DNA of 64,000 nucleotides from Bryopsis sp. KO-2023 (taxonomy: Eukaryota; Chlorophyta; Ulvophyceae; Bryopsidales; Bryopsidaceae): the NCBI GenBank assembly GCA_030272585.1, contig BSYQ01000007.1, positions 1,368,001 to 1,432,000 on the forward strand, written 5' to 3'. A model generated the notes under the pieces. That model was not told the DNA's origin. It did no database searches and was given only the letters and a program-made list of their open reading frames with translations. A program made the translations under genes and the position numbers. How positions within the stretch are numbered: position 1 is the first letter of the stretch; the number at the start of each line of letters is the position of its first letter. Positions 24,901-35,977 of this stretch are shown piece after piece.

Positions 24901-25531
24901 TGCAAAAACTAGAAAACTAAAATGCAAAAGTGGTTCGAACACGAATGGAAATTCATTTTTGTTTTGTCTGAATGAATGCAAAGTCCAGCCATCGAATATC
25001 AGAAAAAAATTAACAGCACCCCTAAGCTGGGCTTGCTGTGATATTTTAAACAGCTGGGAAGCAAGCTCGTGTTTCACCTCGTGAAACCACATATCGAAGT
25101 GCAAGCTTCTGGATAGGGAATAAAAACATCCGATTATTATTATTTTCAACAAGCATCAGTCCCCTCAAAGATACTCTGCTGAAGTGGTGGAGTTGAGAAC
25201 TTTGCTTCACTGTGATCTTCTGAGGGACTCTCATTTCTGTAAAGACAGTTTCCCGCTAGCACTTCGGCAAAAAGTGATCAATTCATGAGTCTGGTTCTAT
25301 GCTGGACAGCTTTCGTGCAGCAATCGACCAAAACTCCACGCGTAAAACCCGGAGCTGCTTCCTCCCTGCCAAGAATATCACAGCAACTGAACCTCTACCC
25401 CTATAACACAGGTTCCAACTCTCTGTGTAGCCTTTTTTCAACCCGAATACCCCCTGAAACAAAAAGCAGAAGAAACGAAAGCTTCTTTGAATCCGCATTG
25501 TCCTAGCCCGGCTCCCAGCAAGATGCCTAAT
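21972..25531. other. Intergenic; promoter side of the cyclase receptor, no gene assigned
   Basis: Several open frames exist here on both strands (for example 22545-23021 plus, 22731-23474 minus and 23151-23798 plus). They overlap each other, are Arg/Ser/Phe-rich and match no family I know, so I do not call them. 22550-23800 is GC-richer than the surroundings and could hold the receptor's promoter and 5' leader. 23850-24700 carries repeats, including an inverted repeat listed separately. Confidence 0.45.
23861..23966. repeat. 20-bp perfect inverted repeat with about 65-bp loop
   Basis: The left arm ACAGTTTCCTATTTTTGGCA (23859-23878) is matched by its exact reverse complement at 23947-23966. 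A 14-base direct repeat (GATGCTTTCATGTG) also occurs just before and inside the loop. The layout could be a short foldback element or a small non-autonomous transposon remnant; no target duplication was established. Confidence 0.7.
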
Positions 25532-27162
25532 TCATGCAGCGGTTTTGTTCTCCTTGCCTGGCACAGATGGAAATTGTTTTCGAAGAATCTCGTACCTAGT
25601 CACCGGAGCCACACCAGGGGTTTCCGCCAGCTCCATACCAACACCATCAACATGTATGGACTGTCGTCAAATTCTTTCATTTGAAACAATTGTCGAAACT
25701 GCTGATGCAAAAAAAAGAGAGGCAGCAGAAAAACACCTAAATCTTACATTCACTGTCACCTTCAATTCTAGCTTATTCTTTCTTTTTGGGGGGTAGGGGG
25801 GGAAGATTCCCTTTGCTGGGGGCAACCATCGGAATTGATTTCGTAGATGTCTGACATGGAAGAAGGGGCAGGATTGAGTCGAAGTATGGGGAAAAAAAGA
25901 TCAGGGCACTCTTACCCATATTCTTCAAGAGGGCATACCACCCCTGGAGATGTTTCATCCATGACGTAGCCCATTTTCTTATACATTTCAACAGCGGCGT
26001 GATTGGACAGGAGCACAGTGAGCATCATTGCTTCCATCCCACAAGATCGCGCCTGCCATGGATTCAACCCAGGACCAAATTACTCGACACCAAAAATTTC
26101 AAAGCTGAAATTACAACACAGCAGGGAAACGCTCCGCAATTGGCCCCCCAAACGCGCAAGTTGTGGACTGAGGAAGAAAAAAAGGCTGATTCTTGGCGAG
26201 GGCACTTGTTAAAAAACAAAAAAAAGAAAGAAGGAAAAAATATGAGGAAAATGCGACAATAGGAGAAGAATTCACTACCATGAGCTCGCACAGTTGCATC
26301 AGGAATCGGCCCAAGCCTTTCCTCTGGCACTCTGGCTCCAGTTGGAGCTCGTAAATGTACAGCACTGGGCAATTTTCATCCTCATATCTATTCATCCAAC
26401 AAAAAATTTCTCATGAGAGAGGGGGACACACTAATTATCACAGAACCGACTTCGACCACCACCAAACAGGCGAGGACTAAAAAGGAGAGCTGTAAATTTT
26501 TATTTTTTTTAAATGTGCTAGATTGGTCGGATGTCCAATAGCGAGCCTGGAAAATGCACTCACCGAAACTGAACGTACGCAGCAGGTTTCTTGTCTTCTG
26601 TTAACCCGATGATAAATCGAGAATCTGGCTAGCAACATCAGCGCCAGCAACAGTTAATCAGTCCTACATCTCACTGACTTGCAACTATAAATAAATAAAC
26701 AAACAAACAAACAAATAAATATACTTCCCAGTGTACAACAACAGGGTTTGGGGTGAGGACCCGGACTGTTGGTTTTGTGCGCATCGGGACCGAGTGGTGT
26801 TGGGATCTAGGAACCATTTACTATGGGATTGTCCGGGGCTCGAGGATTGCAGGCGGGATAGTATCGCGGTGGTTCAACTTTTTTCATCGGAACCCCTGAT
26901 TTGGCAGGAGGGGATGTTTGCTTCGGAAATTGGGTTACGGGTACTAGTGGAATTTTGTATTCGTATGTACAATTTACGCGCTGAATCGGAAGAAGGGTGA
27001 TTTTTTTTATTTTAGCAGGTTGTTTTTGGGAGTAAATTCGGGCCAGGGGTAGTACAGACAATTATTATTAGAGTGGAGGGCCCATATCACTCATTTGTAT
27101 AGTGGACGGGCTACATGGGGCGGTTTGCCTCGATGTAACACATTTGAAAAAAAAAAAAAAAA

Positions 27163-27259
<97 letters not shown>

Positions 27260-27765
27260 ACAAACAAATAAATAAATAAATAAATAAACAGACCACAATT
27301 ATAACTATAGAAAGCATCGATCCCATCAAATGATCATCCATGTTACTCACATGTTCAAGTTGCTTTCTTTTCTTGGCATCGCTCCACCCCCACACAGGTT
27401 CGTAGTGTTGCAACATGTTTCTCTTGCACAGTTCGTGGCACCACTCCAGGATATCTTTCTCGATCGAGTCTCCGTTGCATGAGGAAAGCTGAAGATTCAA
27501 TCCGTTTCGCTCATAATGGTGAAAAGGTACAAAATTGTCGAAAGGGTTACCCTGCAGCGAAGAAAACCAAAGCAAATTCTGTACATATCCTTCCAAATGA
27601 AAGCGAATGAAGTGCAAAAATCGACCATGAAAAATCCTCCAACCCCCAAAGGCAAGCATAATGCATGTAACTGAGAAATAAATACCTTCTTTGCTCGATC
27701 GATAACATCTTGTACATGGCGTCTTCTCTCTTCAACCTGGATCGAGACGTCATCTTTGACGTCAT
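25532..27765 (-). CDS. NAA40: N-alpha-acetyltransferase 40 (histone H4/H2A N-terminal acetyltransferase)
   Basis: GNAT-fold acetyltransferase that, in characterised relatives (NAA40/Nat4), acetylates the N-terminal serine of histones H4 and H2A. Exons on the minus strand: about 27686 upward (5' end unresolved), 27351-27551, 26564-26628, 26279-26387, 25916-26052 and 25532-25660. Family landmarks appear in order: an EER helix, YERNGLN, WGWSDAKKR, the VLYIYELQLE strand, the acetyl-CoA loop QRKGLG, the AMMLTV strand with SNHAAVEMYKKMGY, and a terminal YEIL. Phases close for the middle exons. The gtaaga donor at 25915 gives the wrong phase for the last exon; an in-phase gtggta donor after the SPG codons or an extra small exon would fix this. 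The first exon has no in-frame ATG, so a further 5' exon is likely. Confidence 0.85.
26688..27289 (+). mobile_element. Non-LTR retrotransposon remnant with A-rich tail, inside NAA40 intron
   Basis: The plus-strand frame 26731-27000 encodes a C-W-F-C ... H-L-L-W-D-C pattern, like the zinc-binding motif found after the reverse transcriptase domain of many LINE elements. It is followed by a long A run that grades into (AAAT)n at 27147-27289, as expected for a LINE 3' tail. A shorter (TAAA)/(CAAA) array lies at 26688-26720 on the other side. The insert is antisense to NAA40 and heavily 5' truncated. An ACTATA sequence on both outer sides might be a target-site duplication, but it is too short to be sure. 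Confidence 0.5.
27147..27289. repeat. (AAAT)n tetranucleotide array
   Basis: A poly-A run followed by some 30 copies of AAAT with a few AAAC variants. It is read either as a microsatellite or as the 3' tail of the retroelement remnant to its left. Confidence 0.95.
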
Positions 27766-27782
27766 TATTGTTCAGACGTCAT
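27746..27782. promoter_or_regulatory. Cluster of three CRE-like GACGTCAT sites
   Basis: GACGTCAT occurs at 27746-27753, 27758-27765 and 27775-27782; the middle copy is a full palindromic TGACGTCA at 27757-27764. This is the classic core of bZIP (CREB/ATF-type) binding sites. It lies at the 5' end of NAA40, about 670 bp upstream of the ankyrin gene on the other strand, so it could serve a shared divergent promoter. Confidence 0.55.
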
Positions 27783-28002
27783 TCAAAGTCGTCACGCCAA
27801 GCTCAAACCCGTTGTTCAGAGAGCACTGAGTGTTTCTTTTTTCCTTTTGTTAATTTCGGACTCGACCTTCCCCAAGTCACACCTCCTTTTGCGCTTTGAG
27901 CCTTTCTTCCTTTTTCCGTTTCCCTTGGCTCGACTTTTTACCCTGACACAGAAAAACCAAAACCCGACGAGTTGCGTGGGGCCTGATTATTTTCTTATCG
28001 AA

Positions 28003-28398
28003 ATGAAAAATATGAACACATATGATATCTCAAAACTGCCGAACAAAGCAACAGCTTCAGCTGAAGCGAAAGTCGAACAAAAAAAACCGAAAAAGAAGGG
28101 AAAAAAACGACGGCAGCCTGAGCTAGCAGCACCAGGCGAAGAAACATATTTTGATCGCGCGACCGTTCGATCGAGAAAAGGCTACCATTGCAAGTCTTCG
28201 CAGCACTTCCCCACACGCTCAGCAGTCGTGAGTCCAAACCCAAAAGAAAGAATGACGCGCGCGTGGGGAATGATATTGTCTGGATATGTGTCCAAGAGAT
28301 ATCGCCACCTCAAATCCAATAAAAGTGACCTACGGTGCATTAGTAGTCTCGACCCAACGTTTATCGGAGTCCAACTTCGAGATATTTTCAGCTGCTGA
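28003..28398 (+). CDS. Doubtful Lys-rich ORF upstream of the ankyrin gene
   Basis: An open frame with an ATG at 28003 contains a strongly basic patch (KKPKKKGKKRRQ) that could be a nuclear localisation signal. It sits in the 5' region of the ankyrin gene and ends 50 bp before that gene's ATG. I see no family match and no splice-supported continuation; it may be 5' leader sequence that happens to be open. Confidence 0.2.
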   Translation: MKNMNTYDISKLPNKATASAEAKVEQKKPKKKGKKRRQPELAAPGEETYFDRATVRSRKGYHCKSSQHFPTRSAVVSPNPKERMTRAWGMILSGYVSKRYRHLKSNKSDLRCISSLDPTFIGVQLRDIFSC

Positions 28399-28449
28399 AG
28401 AACCGGTTTTTCGAAAACTGCTTCTCGGGACCCTCACACCTCGTCAGAA

Positions 28450-31400
28450 ATGGAGAACGCTGTCGAAGAGGTTAGTACGGCTTTCTTCTCTACGGTTTCT
28501 TGCAGATTCTCGTCGTTCCATTTTATTCCACCACGTGGAAAACCTGTTCTTTCGTCGACTTCACTGCTATTTTCATTCCGGAGAATCTGAACAGGATTGC
28601 GTGAATAGCTCCAGGAGGTCCATATTTTTTATCTGGTGTTCTATTATTTTTTGCTTTTGTTTTTTTTGTCTATTTGAAAGAGTTGAATTAATAGTTGGTT
28701 CATCTTTTCGTGTTTTTGAAGGCAAAAACTAAGAGGAAGGATGAGGAGCTGCTCATTCTCGCCGCCCACCACGGTTTCGTCGAGGATGTGAGCTGATTTC
28801 AATATCAAAAAACTGAACAGCAATGTTGAACGTTTGGCTCCAGTCAGCATCTTTTTGGAGGTCTTTATTCAGTTTCCTTTGAACTAATCCGTAGGGGTAA
28901 GGGTTTGGATTAACGAAACCTCCTGGCAAATTTTGTGGGGGACCATAAATATCTTTCCTGCTTTTCCTTTTCCTTTTGCTTTGCAATTTTCCCTCATGTC
29001 TGGACAGGTTTTATAGAGCGTTCGAAAACAATGTTTTTTCCTGTTGCTGACCTCCGCAAACTCATTGGGGAAAAGAGGTCCCCCAATCATGAGTAGTTTT
29101 CAAAACCCCAATGACAGACATACGTTATATGGGGTTAAACCAGCCAAGCCTTCCTGTCCAATGTTTTTCCGACAGTGAAATTTTTCTGCTGCGATTGAGG
29201 GTGTATGCCACATATTCATATATATATATCCAACATGAAGTCATGATTTGGTTGGGATTTTTTGGGCGGCTCCCAGGTTCGAGCCCTGCTTTCCAAAGGG
29301 GTGGATGTAAATTCCAAAGACAAACAAGGAACGAGTGCGATCCATTTCGCAAGCTGCAAAAGCCATTTGGATATCGTTCAGCTGCTGCTGTCAAAGGGCG
29401 TCGATATAGATGTGGAGGATGGAGCCGGTCGAACTCCTTTGCATTATGCAGTGATCGGAGGGGCTGCCGAGGTGGTCAAGCTGCTGTTGAAGAAAGGGGT
29501 CTGGATCGATGCTTACGACAAAGACGACGACACCCCCATGCATTTGGCAGTGCGGACTGCGAACGAGGCCATGGTGAAACTTCTGCTGAAAGGAGGAGCA
29601 AAACTCAATATCAGAAATTCGAAAGGGTTGTCGGTGCTGGGGGATGCCCTGGCGAACAAACAAGTGGAGATGGCCAAGATCTTGATGGAAAACGGAGCAG
29701 ATTTCGAGGAAAAAGCCAAAGGGTACGGCTGCTTGTTGCTTATAGATAGTTCTTCACGAAAACTATGGGCACGAAACTTTTTTTTTCTTTTAACTTTGTA
29801 GTTTACAAAACAAACTGACAATTATGTTTTCGAGAGGGTGGGGGGGAGACCTTGATTGGATGTGTGTTTCGAAGTGGAAGAGGGGTGGAGCACTTTTTTT
29901 GGTTGTTTTTTTGTGATTGGTTGGTTTTGCTAGCAGGTTCAGTTTGCTGCATTTGGTTTCTGGCCTTGGCGATGCACCGACTTTGGAATTTGCTCTGTCT
30001 TATTTGCATCCAACCAAAGTGGCAGGCCCTGGGGGTGTCACCCCCCTCCATTGTGCTGCAATCGGGGGAGCCACGATCTGCATCGAAATCTTGCTGCAGC
30101 ATGGGGCGGACCCCAAGGTATGAACATCCAACAAACAGGCTTGATTGATTGATTCTTTCCTATCTTTTCTTTTTCTTTCGTTTTCTTGTGTGTGTGTGGC
30201 AGAAAATCGTTTTTCCAGCTGAGAGGGGGTGCCATCCACACCTTGGTCAAGATTAAGCACAGCTTTCAGGCGAAGTTTCTTTCTTTCTTTTTTTTCTTTT
30301 TTTCGTGAAATATGATTTTTGCCCAGGTTGCGGATGAGGATGGCCGGACGCCTTATCAATGGGCTAGAGAAGGCGAAGCCGGTGAGGACATTTTGAAACT
30401 GTTGAGAACTGGGTCCGAGAAGAAGAAGAAAAAATCGACACCTCCAATCACAGAGATCGAGGCGGAGGAAGGTCCAGAAGCTGAATGGTCATCGTTCGTC
30501 AAAATGTCGCATGCCCAACGATTGAAACAGGTGAAAAAATCATGAGGGAAAAACTCCCCCACACACACACACATGATCAACCTCGGTTTAAAAAAAAAAA
30601 AAAAAAAAGACGCCCTCCACTGGAGGGACCGCCATGTGCAGAGATTTTTCTTCTCCGAGTCTTTGAATTTTGTAACTTTTTTTATAATTTATTTTAATTT
30701 TCGGTGCTGCAGATAGAGGCTTGGGCGAAATCTCCAGAGCACCTGGGCCCGTTAGGGAAACTTGCATTTTTGAACAAAGATGGTCGGAAGGCTGTTTCTG
30801 AGGTCGGGCATTTCATGCGACTGATCGAGTGTCAACGAGCGATCAAAGACTTGCAGCAAGACAAAGGCTTTCAAGAAGATGTGGCTTCCCCCGAGGTCCA
30901 GCAAGCAGTTTTCGAGGTCACACAGAATGCAGCATCCATCGAAAAGTGAGTTTTCGTTCGAACCCCCCCCCCCCCCTTTTTGATCAGAAACAGTCCTTCC
31001 TCCCGGGTTACGTATTTGTATTGCACCCCCTTGCCTGTTGGGAAAAAAAGAATCGTTTTTTTTTTTGCGATTTCAACAAAGATCTGTCGGAAAAGCTAAC
31101 ATGTATATAGAAGAGGATGTCCGACAAATCCCAACTAACGAATTAAAGTCTATTTTTGGATCCCTTGCAAAGGTTCATGACAAACACAAAGGTGCTGGGA
31201 GTGTTGCGAAAATTGCGAACCCTCCAGGAGGTCGTCCGCATGAACGGCCAGAAAAAAGTCGTGTTTGATGAGCTGATGTCTGCCGATCCGAAAGAAGTGG
31301 AAGGCAAAGAAAAATCGTTGGAAAAGGCGCTGGATGATGCCAAGCAAGCGGTGATGGATGCGGTCCTCAACGACCTCATCGAAAAAGAAAAAGAATTGAA

Positions 31401-31865
31401 AAAGGAAGGCTCCGGGAGCACTGGGAGTTCCTGGTGGCCTTCCAGTTCGATGGGATCTGTGAATTCCGGGGAAGCCAGCGAGGAAAGAAAACCCCATGGA
31501 TGGGCGGAGGTGAGCTCATTCCCGAAACATGCATAAATTAAGCAAGTTATGATAAGTCCATCATTGTGTTTGGGTGAAGAATGAGTTGTTTCGGGGAAAA
31601 ACCCTTTTTCGCTGTATTTACTGAGCAGGGGAGAATGATTATATTTTGTTGTTTTTGTTCGATTCTGTGTGGGTTTCTTTTTCAGATGGGGAGAGAATTC
31701 GTGCGGACGTTTCTCATTTCCCTGCTTTTCTGTGCAATCATGGCTGGGATTGCTCTTTTCATGAAAAGAAACCCTACCGGCGAACCATCTGCTCCCAAGC
31801 TGGTCGACGAAGACCACTTCGAAAAATTAAATTCTGGCATGAGTTTACAAATGGATGAGCTCTAA
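28450..31865 (+). CDS. Ankyrin-repeat / STI1-like, tail-anchored membrane protein
   Basis: Eight exons with every phase closed: 28450-28470, 28722-28787, 29277-29722, 29937-30117, 30327-30530, 30713-30945, 31173-31509 and 31686-31865, giving 555 residues. Residues about 12-270 hold six or so ankyrin repeats (GRTPLHYAV, DDTPMHLAV, GVTPLHCAA, GRTPYQWA). Residues about 358-400 resemble an STI1/DP domain of Hip, Tic40 and Sti1 (SPEVQQAV, then FMTNTKVLGVLRKL). A Lys/Glu-rich coiled stretch follows. The last exon encodes a single hydrophobic helix (about 501-522) and a 33-residue acidic tail, so most of the protein probably faces the cytosol, anchored by its C-terminus. Plant AKR2, a chaperone for organelle outer-membrane proteins, also joins ankyrin repeats to a chaperone-like region; equivalence is only inferred. 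Confidence 0.85.
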
Positions 31866-32981
31866 AACGATTCGAGGTTTTTTAAAAAAGGGGGAGGGGG
31901 GAGGGTAGTTCCCCCCCGCCTTTTCTGTTTTTTCTTTTCAAGCTGTAAACATTAGCTTTTTGGGTTTTTTTTTGCTCATCTTTTGCTTGGTGGTCGCCTT
32001 ATTAGTCATTTCTAGTGTGCTTTTGGTGGCAAACGAATGGAAATGGAACAGCCGGCCTTATATGTGATTTTTCTTTGTTCCCATTTCTTTGATATTTTTG
32101 CTCTATTTTTTTCCCTTGTTTTGGACCAAGTTCGTAGTCACAGGGAAGGAAAAGATGGAAGAGCACGTCACAAAGTGCATCATATCATAATATTTGTGGT
32201 TTTTTTTTTTATTATTTTGGGGTGGAAAAGGAGGGATGAACTTTTTTGGGAGGGGTCGGTGGGGCAATTTCTGCAACCAGGATAGATTTTGGATCATGGT
32301 AGGGGGAATTTGGTTCGTAGAAATATCTTGTTATTGGATCAGTGATTTTGTATGCATACAGATTTTATTTCCCCAGACGAAAACTGAAGGAATTTACGAC
32401 TGGCAGGCTTTCTTGCACTTTTTCCCTGATGCTGTCATACCTCGTCTCCTGTGCCCAAAAAAGCAGATATCAATTTCCCCTATAATTTTTCAAATCGATC
32501 TCCATCCTTTTTAAGCAGAGATCATAGAGCAGCCTGGAGGAAAAATGAAAAAAAAGTTGAAAAAAAAGAAGAAAAGAAAAAAAGTGAAAGAGTTGATTCA
32601 TCGCTGAAGGGCAAATGCATGTTTTTCCCGATTGGAAAAAAAAGCCTAACAGAAACATGCATTTGCAACAGTGTTGTTTGTTTGTTTGCAACAGTGTAAT
32701 CATTATCATTCTCATAATCCCGATTGTGAAATTTCGATCATTCTTCGATTCTACGGGCAGATGGATCCGCAGAATTCCCTCACACTTGTCACTGGCTGAC
32801 ACCACGGCGGTCTGCGCTCCGAGATGGGCTGGTGCAACGTACAAGAGCGCAACAGCTCGCGACCACCCTCTGTTGAAAAAACACCACCATCGAATCGTGA
32901 TATTTGGCGACGTGATTTCCCTTGTCACGGCCGCCACCAGAAAGAAGCAAATCCAGCGTTCCACCGGAGCGCGTGTGCTCC
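31866..32981. other. Intergenic
   Basis: The 3' flank of the ankyrin gene is T-rich to about 32.5 kb. A GC-richer stretch (32740-33050) probably carries the promoter of the phosphodiesterase gene. A minus-strand frame (32470-33078) and a plus-strand frame (32615-33013) overlap here; neither matches a known family. Confidence 0.5.
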
Positions 32982-35109
32982 ATGGACAGTGCGGAAGCCC
33001 AGAGCTCAAGTGAAGGTGCTCTCTTGGGGAAATTATTTCCCCAGCAATACCACGGAGAATCCTATCAAAAAACTCCACAGGGATTTCACATTTTTTTTTT
33101 TATCACGAAAACAGTCGCGGACACATTTGTCAAAGGGGTTCATAATGAAAGTGAAAATGAAAATGAAAGCAGCTTTAGGTCAGCCATGCTTCGAGGATTG
33201 TTTTTTTATTATCAACATCTGGCCCGAGATTTGTGACAAAGCCGTGCAATCTTTCACATGCATTTATACTAAAAACCAAAAAATATGTAAACTGGGGATC
33301 CAAAAAACAAGAAAAGAAAGTGCTGTAACAGAACAAGCCCAACACAATCCAACAGTACACAATTTTTTTTTTCTTTTTCTTTGTCAGATTTTTTACTGTT
33401 GGTATATAATTTTCAGCCGTTCAAGATTTCTAACCTCCAAGCTAGGTTTTCAAAGGTTTTGGATTTCATGGAAAAAAAATGCTCTATGGATGGAGAGGTC
33501 ATAGGATTTTGACAGATAAATAGAAAAGGGTGACAATTAATTGTGTTATTGTCTGACCCAGATGGAATGGTTGGAGATGTCATTCCGAGGGGGCTGGAAG
33601 ATCTGAGCCCAGTCCCCATGGGCTGGTGGATGCTGCACACCATGAGGAAAAACAAGAACTGGCGATTCAAAAGATTGCACCAAATCATCATTCCTGGAGC
33701 TCACAATGCAGCGACAGCCGTCATTAAAGACGACTCTTTCACTTCAAAAATAGCGGGGTTCGCAGCCCAGACTCAAGGGGTGCACCCATATGAGCTGATG
33801 ATGGTGTGTGTGTGTGTCATTCCATTGGAGGCAATCGACCTAACACAAGAACAGAATCGTTCGATATTCTGTACATTCATCCAAGATGCATGTACGATCC
33901 ATGGAAATGAAGCTCGCCCGATGTCGAACTTTTCGTCCATATGATTGGTTCCTGGTGTTTGATTTTCGGAATTCATCAGTGCATGAATTGGGGATTTTTT
34001 GCATTCATCACATCAAAAGTGAGAATTCGCTCCATCAGGGAAGGAAAAGGAGAAGAATCAGAAAGGAAAAATAAGATTGGTACGGTTGCTGATGAATGCA
34101 TGGGCTATGTTTCTAGGATTTTGGAGTGAGATTTCTCGATCTGAGAGTGACAGACGAGGATACATCAGGGGAGCTTTGGACATCCCATAATTTTCTGGCA
34201 CAGCCATTGGAGCCAATATTGGATGACATCCGGAGGTTTCTCAATGAAACCGAAAAAGAGCTGCTGGTCGTCCAGGTATTTGTTGACCTTATCTCCTATG
34301 TGTGTTTGTTTTTTTTTTCAACTTGAATCTAGGCATTGGACATGAGGATCAGCTTTTGATTCGATGCTCCCCACCATTACATCCGTTCTTTTTTGGGCTC
34401 ATTTTTTTTGCCACTGTGGTGCTACATCGCAGATTAAGAAAGACTTCGACAGAAGGCTGTCGGAGAATGGAATCGAGACGATCAAGAAAAAAATTCTTGA
34501 AAGATTCAAAGACAATCTCATCACAGATGCTTCAGGGACACTGATTTCGCTGTCGGTTGCTGGAAAGAGGTATGTAGATCTCAGCACATGCATGCATGCC
34601 TATTCATCTTAATCTTCTTAGACATGCATGCATGCATGCCTATTCTTTAATCGAGGCAGTGATGCTAGCCACTCAGCATTCGTTTTTGTGGGTTTTCTCT
34701 GGATGAGTTTTTTCTTTGTTCCTGTGTCAGACTCCTCATAGTGTCAGACTTGGCGGTTCTCAGAAAATCGCCCATATTCGCTGATCGACTCACCACATCT
34801 TGGGGCACAACCCGCAGTGGAGAGCGACCCAAGCTTATCAGAAATCTCAACTCATATTTGGAGGCCGGGGAGAATCTGCGTCGAATTCGAACACTGGATG
34901 CTTACATCACTCCGAATGCCAAGACATTCGCGAGAAGTTTTTTGAGGTTCAGGGGTTGGAGAAGTGTTATCAGCGACGCCAATCGTTCCATCCGACGCTG
35001 GACGATGGGACTCAGCAATGATTTAATCGAAAGAATAAATATCGTGTCATTGGATAGAGTGCCGATGGATTTTTCTAAAGAGATCATCGCGATGAACATG
35101 CGATTGTGA
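32982..35109 (+). CDS. PI-PLC X-domain-like phosphodiesterase
   Basis: Firm exons are (33562)33567-33803, 34117-34275, 34433-34569 and 34731-35109, in phase to the stop. The first ATG of that frame is 33567. A short first exon 32982-33015 (starting MDSAEAQSSS) would also join in phase through an acceptor at 33561, but this is tentative. The protein shows the PLC-X signature IPGAHNAAT (catalytic His46 counting from 33567), then FLDLRV and the second catalytic His103 in TSHNF, and no calcium-binding Y/C2 half. This is the layout of PLCXD-type or bacterial-type enzymes, which cleave phosphoinositides or glycerophosphodiesters. A Trp/Arg-rich tail (SIRRWTMGL) follows. The substrate is not predictable. 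The intron at 34570-34730 contains a direct repeat of CATGCATGCATGCCTATTC. Confidence 0.8.
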
Positions 35110-35977
35110 AAAAAAAAAAAAACAGAAAAGGGAGAATACTCCTTCATGTGCCATGCAGAGGTATGTCGTTATTAAATGTTTTAAGTTGTTTACTTGTATA
35201 TTTTCGAGATGGTTTCTTTTTAGATGGGAAGGGGAGAGTTTCTATGTGTAATCAGGCCTTGTGTGAAAAAGAAAAAATTGAAAAAAAAGAGCCGAAGGGA
35301 AAAGGTCAATTATGTAGATGTATGAAGATTTTATACCGTCTTCTCTATTGGTTTTTTAATGTGAGTTGAGGAAGTAGGTGCAATGCAGCGGTTATTTTGC
35401 TGCAATCATGATTGGATGGTTTACCACCGCTCAGTCTCGTTTCAACAGGTCAGACATAGGGCACGTTATTTAACAACTCATTGATTCACATAGAAAAACT
35501 GCCAAGTGGTTAGTCACTGTCATTTCACCACATTGTACAATAGATTTTTCACAGCACATCCCGAATACAGGGATGCATCTTGTCCGCTGGTAAGGCAACT
35601 AAAAACAAAATAGAAAAGAAAAACAGCCAAAAGAAGGAAAATAAAAGAAAGAAAAAAACAAATCCTTCCTTCCAACCCCAATGGGATCACCGGCATCACA
35701 CTAAAATCACGATGTGTGAATTCTGTCAAGAAAGGCTAAAATATGTACAGCTTTCGTCTGCTTTACTTGTTCAACTCCCGGAAGAGCGAAAGAACAAAAA
35801 GTAAAAAGAAAATCACAGTCAAAAAAACCATGCGGGGTCTCCAGATCACAGCAGACCCCTTTATACCGACTCGTCGTCAAATTCATTAATCCTCCGTTCT
35901 TTACTTAACCAGCATCTTTCCTTCTTTTCCTTTGCTGGACTCCACACAAAACACTTTTTACCCTTCAGGAGAGTTAC
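35110..35977. other. Intergenic between convergent genes
   Basis: The 3' flanks of the phosphodiesterase gene (plus) and the PEV-rich protein gene (minus). A/T-rich, with no coding signal seen. Confidence 0.6.

Noticed and set aside
25757-25842. Short exon containing a YEIN stretch as the NAA40 C-terminus
   Set aside because: Its YEI frame does not match the phase of the upstream donor. Exon 25532-25660 ends in YEIL and fits the family in phase 0 from another donor.
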